Below, in pieces: positions 17,381-27,100 of a stretch of DNA of 64,000 nucleotides. Made by a program: the position numbers and the translations under genes. The notes below the pieces were generated by a model. The model was not told the origin of the DNA. It saw only the letters and a program-made list of their open reading frames with translations, and searched no databases. Within the stretch, counting starts at the first letter, position 1. Each line of letters starts with the position of its first letter. This DNA comes from Pacificispira sp040217575 (GTDB lineage Bacteria; Pseudomonadota; Alphaproteobacteria; UBA8366; Aestuariispiraceae), in contig JAVJPW010000004.1 in the NCBI GenBank assembly GCA_040217575.1, forward strand, positions 62,001 to 126,000, written 5' to 3'.

Positions 17381-18646
17381 ATGAGCACGACGGAGACGAA
17401 CAGCGGGCCAATGCTCGCAGCGGACGGGACGCCGCTGAAAGTCAGTCTGGCCAGGGCGCTTCGCCGTCAGAAGCTGCGCGCACTGATGCTGATCGCCCCG
17501 CTTCTGCTGTTTATTCTGCTGACATTTATCGCACCTATCGCCGACATGCTTTTCCGGTCGGTGGAAAACGATATCGTTCAAGACACCCTGCCCCGCACGG
17601 TGGAAGCACTTTCCGACTGGGATCCTGCAGCCGGCGAGATGCCGGGTGAACATGTGTTCGAAGCGCTGCATGCGGACCTTGTGATCGCTGCGGAGCAACG
17701 CATACACACACGTGTCGGGACGCGCCTCAACTATGAACAGCCGGGCATTTCCAGTCTGTTCAGGAAATCCGGGCGGCGTGCCGACCGGATGGAAGAAGGC
17801 AATTATCGCGAACAGTTTCTGGACATCGACGAGGACTGGGGCAGCGTCGAGATATGGGAGACGATCCAGCGGTTCTCGCCCGCGTATACGCCAGGCTACT
17901 TCCTGGCATCGGTCGACATGGAGATGACCCACGACGGCATCCAACTGGTCGACGAAGACGAACGGATTTATCTGAAGCTTTTCGTGCGCACGCTGTTCCT
18001 GTCCGTGGTGATCACCTGTTCGTGCATCCTGCTTGGATATCCGGTGGCATTCCTTCTGGCGAACCTGCCGCTTCGTACATCCAACATGCTGATGATCCTG
18101 GTCCTGCTGCCCTTCTGGACGTCGCTTCTGGTGCGCACATCGTCCTGGATCGTGCTGCTGCAACAACAGGGCGTGATCAATGATTTCCTGGTTTCTCTTG
18201 GGATATTGGACGACCAGGGCCGGTTGGAGCTGATGTACAATCAGGTCGGCACAATCGTGGCGATGACGCATATCCTGCTGCCGTTCATGATCCTGCCGCT
18301 TTATTCCGTCATGAAGACGATTTCCCCGTCCTATGTCCGCGCGGCCAAATCGCTTGGCGCGAATGACTGGACGGCGTTCTGGAAAGTCTATTTTCCGAAC
18401 ACCGTCCCCGGGATCGGTGCGGGGGCGGTACTCGTCTTCATCCTGGCGATCGGCTACTACATCACGCCGGAACTGGTCGGTGGCACATCCGGTATCTTTA
18501 TTTCAAACCGGATCGCATACCATATCTCATCATCCCTGAACTGGGGGCTCGCGGCGGCGCTTGGCGTCATGCTGCTATCGCTGATCCTCGTGTTCTATTG
18601 GCTCTACGACAAGATCGTGGGCATCGATAACGTGAAACTGGGGTAA
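17381..18646 (+). CDS. potB: Polyamine-type ABC transporter permease with large periplasmic insert
   Basis: 421 residues, against about 280-300 in E. coli PotB. The first membrane helix is at about 33-56, then roughly 140 polar residues (58-198) that must lie in the periplasm, then the five-helix permease core starting at about 200. The EAA loop for contact with the ATPase reads YVRAAKSLGANDWTAFWKVYFP. The insert includes many acidic residues and no recognised domain. The gene is 5 bases upstream of potC. An AGG lies directly before the ATG and GGAAAG about 9 bases upstream. Confidence 0.85.
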   Translation: MSTTETNSGPMLAADGTPLKVSLARALRRQKLRALMLIAPLLLFILLTFIAPIADMLFRSVENDIVQDTLPRTVEALSDWDPAAGEMPGEHVFEALHADLVIAAEQRIHTRVGTRLNYEQPGISSLFRKSGRRADRMEEGNYREQFLDIDEDWGSVEIWETIQRFSPAYTPGYFLASVDMEMTHDGIQLVDEDERIYLKLFVRTLFLSVVITCSCILLGYPVAFLLANLPLRTSNMLMILVLLPFWTSLLVRTSSWIVLLQQQGVINDFLVSLGILDDQGRLELMYNQVGTIVAMTHILLPFMILPLYSVMKTISPSYVRAAKSLGANDWTAFWKVYFPNTVPGIGAGAVLVFILAIGYYITPELVGGTSGIFISNRIAYHISSSLNWGLAAALGVMLLSLILVFYWLYDKIVGIDNVKLG

Positions 18647-18651
18647 CGACG

Positions 18652-19506
18652 ATGTCCGCACTTCCTCCCTACGCTTCGAAACTTCAGATCACGTGGTACT
18701 ACGGGTTCCGTGTTCTGTGCGGCCTGATCTTCTTCTTCCTGATCATGCCGATCCTGGTCATCATCCCGCTTAGCTTCAATGCACAGGACTTCTTCACCTT
18801 CACGAAGGAAATGCTGGCGCTGGACCCGGATGGCTATTCCCTGAAACACTACGAGGATTTCTTCACGAACTCCGACTGGCAGGGTGCGCTGAAGAATTCG
18901 GTCCGCATCGCACCGATGGCGACGCTGATTTCGACCGGACTTGGGACGTTGGCGGCGATCGGCCTGTCGCAAAGCCACGTTCCGTTCCGCGGCACAATTA
19001 TGGCGGTCCTGATCTCACCGATGATCGTGCCGCTGATCATTTCCGCCGCTGGGATGTACTTCTTCTACTCTCGCATCGGCATGCAGGGAACCTATTGGGG
19101 CGTCGTGCTGGCCCATGCGGCATTGGGAACGCCATTCGTGATCATAACGGTGACGGCAACACTGGTCGGGTTCGACAAGAGCCTGGTGCGCGCCGCCGCC
19201 AGTCTGGGCGCCAATCCGGTGACAACCTTCTTCAAAGTCCAGATGCCACTGATCATTCCGGGCGTCGTGTCCGGCGGACTGTTCGCCTTCATTACTTCGT
19301 TCGATGAGGTCGTTGTGGTTCTTTTCGTCGGCTCCGCCGGCCAAAAGACCTTGCCATGGCAAATGTTTACGGGCCTTCGTGAACAGATTTCACCGACCAT
19401 CCTGGCAGTTGCCACGGTCCTGGTGACCATTTCCATCATCCTGCTGACGACGTTGGAACTCCTGCGCCGTCGGTCCGAACGATTGCGCGGAATGTCGCCC
19501 GGCTGA
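18652..19506 (+). CDS. potC: Polyamine-type ABC transporter permease
   Basis: 284 residues with six membrane helices and an EAA loop (LVRAAASLGANPVTTFFKVQMP) that docks on the ATPase. It has the PotC/PotI-type length and forms the channel with the upstream PotB-like protein. The gene starts 5 bases after the potB stop. Downstream are 90 bases with a short dyad before the next gene, so transcription of the operon probably ends here. Confidence 0.88.
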   Translation: MSALPPYASKLQITWYYGFRVLCGLIFFFLIMPILVIIPLSFNAQDFFTFTKEMLALDPDGYSLKHYEDFFTNSDWQGALKNSVRIAPMATLISTGLGTLAAIGLSQSHVPFRGTIMAVLISPMIVPLIISAAGMYFFYSRIGMQGTYWGVVLAHAALGTPFVIITVTATLVGFDKSLVRAAASLGANPVTTFFKVQMPLIIPGVVSGGLFAFITSFDEVVVVLFVGSAGQKTLPWQMFTGLREQISPTILAVATVLVTISIILLTTLELLRRRSERLRGMSPG

Positions 19507-19538
19507 TCCGCGCGGCACCTTCGGAAAACGGTGCTGGA

Positions 19539-19553
19539 TTTCCGGATCGGAAA
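19539..19553. promoter_or_regulatory. Perfect dyad after potC, before the PadR-like gene
   Basis: TTTCCG and CGGAAA flank GAT. It lies 32 bases after the potC stop and 43 bases before the next start. It could be an operator for the PadR-like gene or a weak terminator for the pot operon; there is no clear T-run. Confidence 0.3.
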
Positions 19554-19596
19554 TGCTTAACTGTGCTGCGAGCGATTCGCAACAGTAGGAGCCTTC

Positions 19597-20157
19597 ATGT
19601 TTCGCGATCGAAGCCTTGTCCCGGCGGAAGCTGTGCGCTTGCTGGCGCTGGGTGCATTGATGGAACGCGATCGTCGGTATGACGACCTTGCAACGGAAAT
19701 CCGGTTCTTTACCCAGCGCATTGTCGGTCCGTCACTGGATTTGCTTGGGTCATCGCTGGAACTTCTGCGGATAGAAGGTCTGGCAGAACAGGTTGCCGGA
19801 ACAGGAAAGGACGGCGATCAGGTTCTGCGTATCACAGATCACGGACGGTCGGTTTTCAAAGATCTGATGGCTTCCCAACTGCGCGCGCCGGTGAATGACG
19901 TCGGGCGATTTGTCGTGCTGCTGAAACTCAGGTTTCTGGAACACCTATCTGACGACGATAAGGACGATCAACTGGACCTGATCGGCGATGTCATTCAGAC
20001 GGAGCGTGCACGTGCACAGGACCTGTTGAAAGAATATGGTGACGGGCCGATGTCGGCATGGCTCAAGATGGAAGTGGACAACCTGAACGCCCGCTACACC
20101 TGGGTTCAGCACATGTTAGGGGATGGACTGCCCGGTTCGGACGGCGCGCAGGACTAA
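19597..20157 (+). CDS. PadR-like winged-helix protein
   Basis: 186 residues, no membrane segment. The first 90 residues fit a winged helix of the PadR kind: ALGALMERDRRYDDLATEI, a recognition-helix-like SLDLLGSSLELLRIEGLAEQV, then a beta wing ending in LRITDHGRSVFKDLM. The C-terminal half is helical (LLKLRFLEHLSDDDKDDQLDLI, RARAQDLLKEY), like the PadR dimerisation domain. PadR proteins usually repress nearby genes in response to a ligand. The last codon overlaps the stop of the convergent receiver gene. The family call is by pattern, not by strong identity. Confidence 0.6.
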   Translation: MFRDRSLVPAEAVRLLALGALMERDRRYDDLATEIRFFTQRIVGPSLDLLGSSLELLRIEGLAEQVAGTGKDGDQVLRITDHGRSVFKDLMASQLRAPVNDVGRFVVLLKLRFLEHLSDDDKDDQLDLIGDVIQTERARAQDLLKEYGDGPMSAWLKMEVDNLNARYTWVQHMLGDGLPGSDGAQD

Positions 20158-20570
20158 GCGGTTTGACGCGCACCGACATAGTGGCGTGAGATCATTTCCA
20201 TGAAGGCTGCCACATTGATCGGCTTCGGCATGTAATCGTCACAGCCGGCGCGGCGAAAACGCGCCTCGTCCCCATCCAATGCGAAAGCCGTTACCGCGAC
20301 AACCGGAATGTTTGCCAAGCGCTGATCCGCCTTGATGGCCCTGGTGCAGTCGACGCCGGACATTCCCGGAAGTTGGATGTCCATCAGGATCATGCCGGGA
20401 AGGTCCCCCTCACTCAGGTATTCAAGTGCCGATTCCGCATCACCGCAGCCCACCACCGTGTATCCGAAGTTCCTAAGGACATCGGTGAACAAACGCATAT
20501 TCAGTTCGTTGTCTTCGACAATCAGAATAGGCACGTGCGGTGCGTCTTCGGATTCGTATGCGTGGATCAC
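20154..20570 (-). CDS. Single-domain response regulator (DivK-like receiver)
   Basis: 138 residues made of one receiver domain. It shows the acidic pair and LIVEDNELNMRLF start, the phosphoacceptor Asp64 in ILMDIQLPGMSG, the Thr/Ala switch in AVTAFA, and Lys in YMPKPI. It relays phosphate without a DNA-binding output, like DivK and CheY. The start is uncertain: a GTG at 20570 is chosen because upstream codons to a TTG at 20678 are unconserved and A/T-rich. The stop codon overlaps that of the PadR-like gene. Confidence 0.8.
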   Translation of the reverse strand: MIHAYESEDAPHVPILIVEDNELNMRLFTDVLRNFGYTVVGCGDAESALEYLSEGDLPGMILMDIQLPGMSGVDCTRAIKADQRLANIPVVAVTAFALDGDEARFRRAGCDDYMPKPINVAAFMEMISRHYVGARQTA

Positions 20571-20694
20571 CTGTCTAACCGTCCTGCAGCGTCGTCGATC
20601 AGCTTTCCCAGGGTCCCAACGGGACGTTTGGGAAGGTTTAGTGCCGCAATTTACTGGACGATCGTTAACAAACCGCAAAAATCCAAAAATATGT

Positions 20695-21219
20695 TCATGG
20701 TTTCGCCAGAACCAGCAGGTCAGCGAAGTCAGCGATGTAGGTGAGTTCGTTCAGGCGAAAACTGTCGGGTACCACCATTTCGAAAAATGCCCGTGTATCC
20801 AGATCCAAACGCGCCACGGTCCATTCAAGCCGACGGCACTTCAATTCTACAGCCCGTGCCGCGGCACGGGCCATAAGCAGGCGTCCTATACCGCGCCGCC
20901 GATGGTCTTGCGCCACAACCAAATGCCGCAGGCTTAGGGCGTCCCCGCGCCCTGGCAAACCGAACATGGGTGTTATGATGGCAAACCCAAGAACGACCGA
21001 CTTTTTGTCCGAAGTACACGCAACAAGACATTCCATTGGAAGACGGGGCGTTCCCGCGTCCTGGGTCAGGGCATCAGCAACGGCACATTCCTCGGGGATG
21101 GGGTCTTCGCCGCCGAGCCTCCGGAGATATTCGCAATAGATCTTCGCGATGGCGGAATGGTCATCTGGTTCGGCGGACCGGACCATCAAGTCGTCAGATG
21201 TCACCCCGGAACTGCCCAC
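20695..21219 (-). CDS. GNAT-family N-acetyltransferase
   Basis: 174 residues. The acetyl-CoA-binding motif A is LRHLVVAQDHRRRGIGRLLMARAAARA, preceded by the beta strand GFAIITPMFG. The substrate cannot be predicted. The GTG at 21219 lies 11 bases after the stop of the protease gene on the same strand, suggesting co-transcription; an ATG at 21186 would shorten the protein by 11 residues and is equally likely. Confidence 0.8.
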   Translation of the reverse strand: MGSSGVTSDDLMVRSAEPDDHSAIAKIYCEYLRRLGGEDPIPEECAVADALTQDAGTPRLPMECLVACTSDKKSVVLGFAIITPMFGLPGRGDALSLRHLVVAQDHRRRGIGRLLMARAAARAVELKCRRLEWTVARLDLDTRAFFEMVVPDSFRLNELTYIADFADLLVLAKP

Positions 21220-21230
21220 GGCCGCATCCG

Positions 21231-22559
21231 TCAGTTCACCACCTCTTGAGAGGCAAAGGTTTCTATTTCCTGACCAGCAGCGAGGGCGCGAAGAACATCA
21301 AATGCGATCTCCAGCGCTTCGTCGACTTCCTCCGTATCGGGATCGTCGACACCTTCGACATTTGGGGCAACGCCTCCTTCGACCGTTGCACCGCTGGGCG
21401 TATAGTAAAGTGCGGTCGTCAGTTTCAGCCCGCCGCCCTGTGTAAATTCAAACGTCGTCTGAACGGACCCCTTGCCGAAGCTACGTTCTCCGACAATGAC
21501 GCCGCGGCCTCGGTCCCGGATCGCAGCAGCGACAATTTCGGATGCGCTGGCGGACCCCTGATTGATCAGGACGACAACCGGCAACCCGCCGCTAGGGTCG
21601 GCGCTGTCGGCATTGAACTCTTCGGAACTGACCCGGCTTCGTGTGGAAACAACCATACCGCCCCGCAGGAAGGCGCCCGCGACATCGATGCTTTCATCCA
21701 GGAGACCGCCCGGGTTGCTCCTCAGGTCGACAACAAACCCCAGCAGGTTCCCATCGCCAGCGGCACGGCGCATATCGCGCATTTCCTGACGAAGCGCCCG
21801 ACCGGTATTACGCACGAAATGCGTGATCCGCAGATACCCGATTCCATCTTCCGTGCGGCTTCTGACCCGTTGAACCTGAATGATCTCCCGCGTCAGGGGC
21901 ACATCGAACTGTTCTTCATCACCGCGCAAGACAGTTACGGTCACTGTGGTCCCCGGTTCCCCCCGAAGGAGTTCAACGGCTTCCTGCAAAGTCAGTTCGG
22001 CAAGCGACAGACCATCCGCATGGGTAAGTCGGTCCCCCGGCCGGATTCCGGCGCGCATCGCAGGCGTACCGTCGATGGGTGATATGACTTCCAGCCCCAC
22101 CGGATCCTTTTTGATTTCGATGCCAAGTCCGCCAAAGCTTCCCCGGATCACTTGATTCAGGGCGGCGAAGGCGTTTTCGTCCATGTAGGTTGAATAGTCA
22201 TCAAGCGAATGCAGCATGCCCTGTATGGCCGCTTCGATCAGTTCCGCGTCCGATGCGGCGCTTGGGTCGGGATGGGCCTCGCGCATGCTTTGGTCGGCAG
22301 CGCGGTACAGCGCTTCGCTGTCGGTTTCCCGGACATAGGCATATCGAATGCGTTGAAACGCCTGTGCAAACAGACGGGCATCTTCGATACCGTCCCCCTG
22401 GGGACCGGGCGCGCCGCCGCGATAAACGTCTACCATTTCCTCGATACGGCTTGCCGCATCCCGGGCTTCGGGCGACTGGACACCAAGTCCTACCGCACAG
22501 GCGACGGCAACCGTCACTGCGAACCCGGACGCAATGATGAGCTTCGTACTACGCTTCAT
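21231..22559 (-). CDS. ctpA: S41 carboxyl-terminal processing protease
   Basis: 442 residues. A signal anchor at about residues 6-26 places the enzyme in the periplasm. A PDZ domain covers about 140-225 (SFGGLGIEIKKD, GTPAMRAGIRPGDRLTHADG). The S41 core follows, with the catalytic pair Ser338 (QGSASASEIVAAA) and Lys363 (GERSFGKGSVQ) separated by 25 residues as in CtpB. Such proteases cleave exported proteins from the C-terminus and often trim peptidoglycan hydrolases. The ATG at 22559 starts at the signal sequence; the open frame extends to 22667 without conserved sequence. Confidence 0.9.
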   Translation of the reverse strand: MKRSTKLIIASGFAVTVAVACAVGLGVQSPEARDAASRIEEMVDVYRGGAPGPQGDGIEDARLFAQAFQRIRYAYVRETDSEALYRAADQSMREAHPDPSAASDAELIEAAIQGMLHSLDDYSTYMDENAFAALNQVIRGSFGGLGIEIKKDPVGLEVISPIDGTPAMRAGIRPGDRLTHADGLSLAELTLQEAVELLRGEPGTTVTVTVLRGDEEQFDVPLTREIIQVQRVRSRTEDGIGYLRITHFVRNTGRALRQEMRDMRRAAGDGNLLGFVVDLRSNPGGLLDESIDVAGAFLRGGMVVSTRSRVSSEEFNADSADPSGGLPVVVLINQGSASASEIVAAAIRDRGRGVIVGERSFGKGSVQTTFEFTQGGGLKLTTALYYTPSGATVEGGVAPNVEGVDDPDTEEVDEALEIAFDVLRALAAGQEIETFASQEVVN

Positions 22560-22707
22560 GAACGTCACGATACTGGAATTCGCCCGCATTCGCCACTTGC
22601 TCTGTCGACTTGTTTCTGGCCCACCCGTGCAGGAGCCTAGAGACATGATTCCAATTGGCAAGCGCATATGTCCGCGCCCCGTTGGTACGGGGTCGTGCGC
22701 CGCCGCA

Positions 22708-23241
22708 CTAACCTTTCCGGGCTGCCAGATACTGCGCCGTCAGTTTCTTGTAGTGCGCCGCATCGAATGCCAGGAATTCCCGGTCGGCATCGCGCAAATC
22801 ACGCAATTTTCGTGCCGGATTTCCGGCCCACAACTCACCGGAGGGAACAGTTTTCTTGGGCGGCAACAGCGCACCTGCGGCAAGAAACGCCCCCGGTTCA
22901 ACCACCGCCCAATCCAGAACGACTGCACCGATGCCGATCAAACATCCGTCCATCAGTGTACATCCATGAAGTCGCGCACCATGGCCGATAATAACGTCCC
23001 TGCCCAGGACAGTCGGCCCAGTGTCCAGCGTCACGTGTATCACCGTTCCGTCCTGTACGTTCGATCCGGCACCGACTTCGATCCGCTGGTCGTCGCCGCG
23101 CAGGACACATCCGAACCAGACGCTTGCTTCGGGACCAATTTCCACATCTCCGACAATAACCGCACCCGGCGCAACATACGCGGTCGGATCAATTCGCGGC
23201 ACTTTCCCTTGATAAGGCATGATGATGGGGTCTTGGGACAT
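22708..23241 (-). CDS. Gamma-class carbonic anhydrase family protein
   Basis: 177 residues of left-handed beta-helix hexapeptide repeats (VAPGAVIVGDVEIGPEASVW and following). The three metal-binding histidines are present: His69 in VIHVT and His87 and His92 in GHGARLHGC, with the five-residue spacing of gamma carbonic anhydrases. Members hydrate CO2 or have an unknown acyl-related function (YrdA, PaaY types). It is the third minus-strand gene of a loose cluster; no dedicated partner is adjacent. Confidence 0.88.
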   Translation of the reverse strand: MSQDPIIMPYQGKVPRIDPTAYVAPGAVIVGDVEIGPEASVWFGCVLRGDDQRIEVGAGSNVQDGTVIHVTLDTGPTVLGRDVIIGHGARLHGCTLMDGCLIGIGAVVLDWAVVEPGAFLAAGALLPPKKTVPSGELWAGNPARKLRDLRDADREFLAFDAAHYKKLTAQYLAARKG

Positions 23242-23302
23242 GGATGCCAGCGCCCTTTCCGAACATTGGGATGACAGGGTATATGGAATGGGAAGACCGA
23301 AT

Positions 23303-24046
23303 TTAAAGCTCGGACTTGTGGGATTTCAAGAGCGCACGGCCACGCTCAATCAGGTCTGAAAGCCGCTCCAACTGGTTACCGATTGCGCCGGACTGAAGCG
23401 CGGCCACGGTATCGCCGCACCCTTCGACAACCTGCATCAAACCAACGCCTTCGGCTTCTGTGCTTAGTTCGCGACAGGATTCAACGGCAAGCCCCATTCG
23501 ACCTGCTTTGAGATGGTCCCTGACCCGACCGAACAACAACGGTGCCTCTCGCTCAAACGCCCAGGCACGTTCAAGCGGGCTTTTCCGACCGGCCGCCTTG
23601 AGCCGGTTAAAATCAACCTCCGGCACTGTATCGTCGGTGTCCGGGGCAACCGCATCGACAGAGGTTTCAATCTGCCCATGCGGGTCCCCTATCAGGTCCG
23701 CGAGAATTTTGTCCAAGCGGTTGAGTTCCACCGATTTCTTCAGGAACTCGCGTGCCCCGGCTTCCAGGCAACGGCTGCGCTCCGCCTCATCTTCCACGCC
23801 GGAAACAACAATGACCGGAAGACCGTCCAGCTTTCCCTGTCGTGATAGGGCGGTAAGGACAGCATGCCCGTCCATATCTTCCATAACTACATCCAGCAGG
23901 ATCACATCAAACCCGCCACTTGATATCTTTACCAGAGCTTCGAGGCCGGATTCCGCTGTCTCAGCTTCATGTCCAAGTTTGCGGACCCGGCTTTCCAAAA
24001 CCGTCCGCGACATTTCACTGTCGTCAACTACCAGAATTCTCCCCAT
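23303..24046 (-). CDS. Response regulator with C-terminal Hpt-like domain lacking the histidine
   Basis: 247 residues. Residues 1-120 are a receiver (ILVVDDSEMSR, phosphoacceptor Asp52 in ILLDVVMEDMDG, Lys in FLKKSVEL). After a Pro/Asp linker, residues about 165-245 are all-helical and resemble an Hpt bundle, but the position of the phospho-His motif (normally AHxLKGxxxxxG) reads ESCRELSTEAEGVG with no His. It could accept phosphate but not pass it on, or serve as a docking module. It lies 55 bases downstream of the hybrid kinase gene on the same strand and is a likely partner. Confidence 0.7.
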   Translation of the reverse strand: MGRILVVDDSEMSRTVLESRVRKLGHEAETAESGLEALVKISSGGFDVILLDVVMEDMDGHAVLTALSRQGKLDGLPVIVVSGVEDEAERSRCLEAGAREFLKKSVELNRLDKILADLIGDPHGQIETSVDAVAPDTDDTVPEVDFNRLKAAGRKSPLERAWAFEREAPLLFGRVRDHLKAGRMGLAVESCRELSTEAEGVGLMQVVEGCGDTVAALQSGAIGNQLERLSDLIERGRALLKSHKSEL

Positions 24047-24101
24047 AGGCCCTCGGCGCCAGAAACGCGCCGCCCCGAAGTTTTCGCACAGCGGAAAGCT
24101 A

Positions 24102-27100
24102 TCATGCGGACCCGCCCGCTTCCAAGGTCTTTGCCACTGCGTCGCGAAGCTGCGGTAAACTGATCCTCAGTTGTTCCGGCAGCGTGTCAATGCGGCGGTC
24201 CAGTTCCTCGCGGTCGTCACCGATGCAGGCGTGTTCCAGGTGTCTGAACTTCACGGCCAGGACAGGCATGCCAAGTGTTGCCGAATTGGACTTCAGATCG
24301 TGCACGGTTCGCCGCAGGCCATCCAAGTCGTCATCTGCAAGAAGCATACGCAGGTCTACCGGCGCGGATTCCGCTTTCGAAATAAATTTTTCAATCAGCG
24401 ACAGGGCCAAATCGTCCCCGCAATCTTCCATCAGCCCGGCGACGCCGCTCTTGACCGACTCTGCAGTCTCAGACGTCTCGCCATCCACATCAGGCAGATC
24501 CCCGCCTTCGCCTTCAATCGGTTCCTCAGTTACCGCCGGCCCGCATCTCGCCCCACTGAATTTCGCAAGTGCCCTGGCAAGCATCGCCGGATGAATGGGT
24601 TTCGTCACAACATCATTCATTCCCGCCGCCAGACAGGCGGCGACCTCTTCCGAATTTGCCGCGGCGGTCACCCCGATTATGGGAAGGGCCGCAGCCGGAC
24701 CGTCCAGGGACCGGATCCGCCGCGTCGCTTCCAGCCCGTTCATGATCGGCATGTGCCGATCCATCAGAATGATGTCCGGAAGGTCCCCCTCCAGCATGTC
24801 CAAAGCCTGCTGTCCGTCGTCGGCCGTTACCACCGAATGACCTTGCCTTGCCAGCATCCCAATCGCGACGCGGCGATTGATCTCGTTATCCTCCACCAGC
24901 AGCACCCTGAACGGGGCCAGAATCGCGAGTTCGCTTCGCGCCGCCTCATTGATCGGCGGGACCACCGGAATTTCGTCCACATCCGTGATTTCAAACGGGG
25001 CGGAAAAGCTGAAGGTCGACCCCTCCCCCACCTTGCTTTCAAGGCTGATTTCACCACCCATAAGTTCGGCAAGCCGCCGACAGATATTCAACCCCAAACC
25101 GGTGCCGCCATATTTGCGGGCAACTTCGGTCGATGCCTGGCTGTAGGCGGAAAACAGACTTTCCTGAAGCTCGGGCTTGATGCCGACGCCTGTGTCGGAG
25201 ACGCTCAGGGTAATCTGTGCCGTATCGTTCGCCGACTTCTGCTTAAGTCCAATCGTCACCGCACCGGCGGGCGTGAACTTCACAGCATTGCTCAATAGAT
25301 TCAATAGAATCTGTCGCATCCGGTGGGGGTCGCCCCGTACCGCCTCCGGCATGTTCGGGTCAAAATCCAGGACGATACTCAACCCCTTCTCTTCCGCCCG
25401 ACCGGTCATCAATCCAAGCGCATCGTGAACAATTGCTTTCGGGGAAAAAGCGATCTTCTCAAGGTCCAGTTTCCCGGCCTCCAGTTTCGATATGTCCAGA
25501 AGGTCGTTCAGTATGGTCAAAAGCGATTCCCCGGACCGCAGGATCGTTTCTGCAAAGTCGCGCTGTTCCGGTGTCATGTCGGATTCCAGAAGCAGTCGCG
25601 CCATACCAAGGACCCCGTTCATCGGTGTCCGGACTTCATGGCTGATGACGGCGACAAATTCCGACTTTTTGCGCGACAGTTCTTCCACCCTGGACTTCTC
25701 CTTCGCCAGGATCTGTTGGGCACGCTTGCGTTCCGTGATTACGTAAGATGCGACCAGAACACATGTTGTGCCCTGATAGTTCATGATCCGCGCCGACATC
25801 AAAACCCAATGCCAGCCGCCCTTTCCGTCACTGATTTCCGCTTCGAAATTGTCGACACGGCCCACCTCCCGCAGGATGGAAATCAACTCTTCCCTTCGCG
25901 TTACGTCCCGGTAAAAGCTTTCAACCGGCTTTCCGCCGACCGTCAGCCCGTAAAGCTCCGTCGCGTGGTGGTTCGCAAAATTGATCACGCCGGTGCGCAT
26001 GTCCGTCAGAACAAGCGGGGTCGGCACTGCGTTCAGGAGTTCATTCAGGCGCTGTTCCTGGCTGCGCTCGTGGGTAACATCGACTTGGGTCGCAACGACG
26101 CCGCCCGTCGCCGTCGGGCGCCGGCGCACGGCCAGCCAGCGTCCTTCAGGCGTTCGACCTTCGAAATCGCCGATCGCATTGCTTGCGGTTCCGAATTTTC
26201 CGCGCGAATCCGCCAGGAACCAGCCGCGTTCCTTGTCCAAACGGTCCAGGTCCTCGGCAGTCCTGCAGCGGGCCATATCTTCTTCCGAATAGCTGAAATA
26301 TTCGCGATACCGGCTGTTGTGCAGCAGGATGACCCCGTCCGCGTCATAGACGATGAACCCGTCCGATGCATTTTCGATGGCATCGTTCAGTAGGGCACTT
26401 CTTTCCATGACGCGATCCTCCAATTCGTCCTGAATCGAATTCAGGGCCGACAACTGGTCGGCGATCGCGCGGTAGACTTCCCCTATCTCGTCGCGCCGGG
26501 CCATTGCCGGTCCGCTTTGGTCTGGCCAATCTTCGGATGCACCGGACCGAAGCAGATCCCGCAGGCGTATCAGTGGGCGCAGGACAACGCCGCTGACGGC
26601 GATCAGCGCAGCGAGTGTCAGCGCGGCGGCTACCAGAACAACAATTCCAGCGACCTGTAACAGAAAGGCGTGCACCTGACCGTCGACTTCCGACGTGTCG
26701 ATCCGAAGCGTGACCGCCCGACGGTCAATCATCGTGTCCACCGGCCATTGTGCCTCAATCCTGGTTCCGTCAGCGCTGCGCGCTGACAGGACCGGGACCA
26801 TCCCATCTGAAGCCGGCACAGCTGCTGGATCCAATTCAACGACTTCCCCACCGGCCGCCATTGTCACCCCTTCCGCCGACGTAACCCGAACTCCGACAAC
26901 AAGGTCGGCGCCAAGGACTACCGGAACGACCCGCCCCGGCGCCACACCCGCCCCCGGCACTTGAATAGATGCGCGCAGGGTCTCTTCGCCGGCGCGGACC
27001 AAAGTCTGAATAAGCTCATCTTCCTTCTTCAGGGTGGATGGCAGAAGAATCAGCGCCTGGACGATCAGGATCGCCATGAAAAGGAGAAGCGCGACACGAC

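Noticed and set aside
24171..26393. Long plus-strand open frames opposite the hybrid kinase gene
   Set aside because: They are antisense shadows of a GC-rich gene with all expected domains; no family similarity and no ribosome sites.
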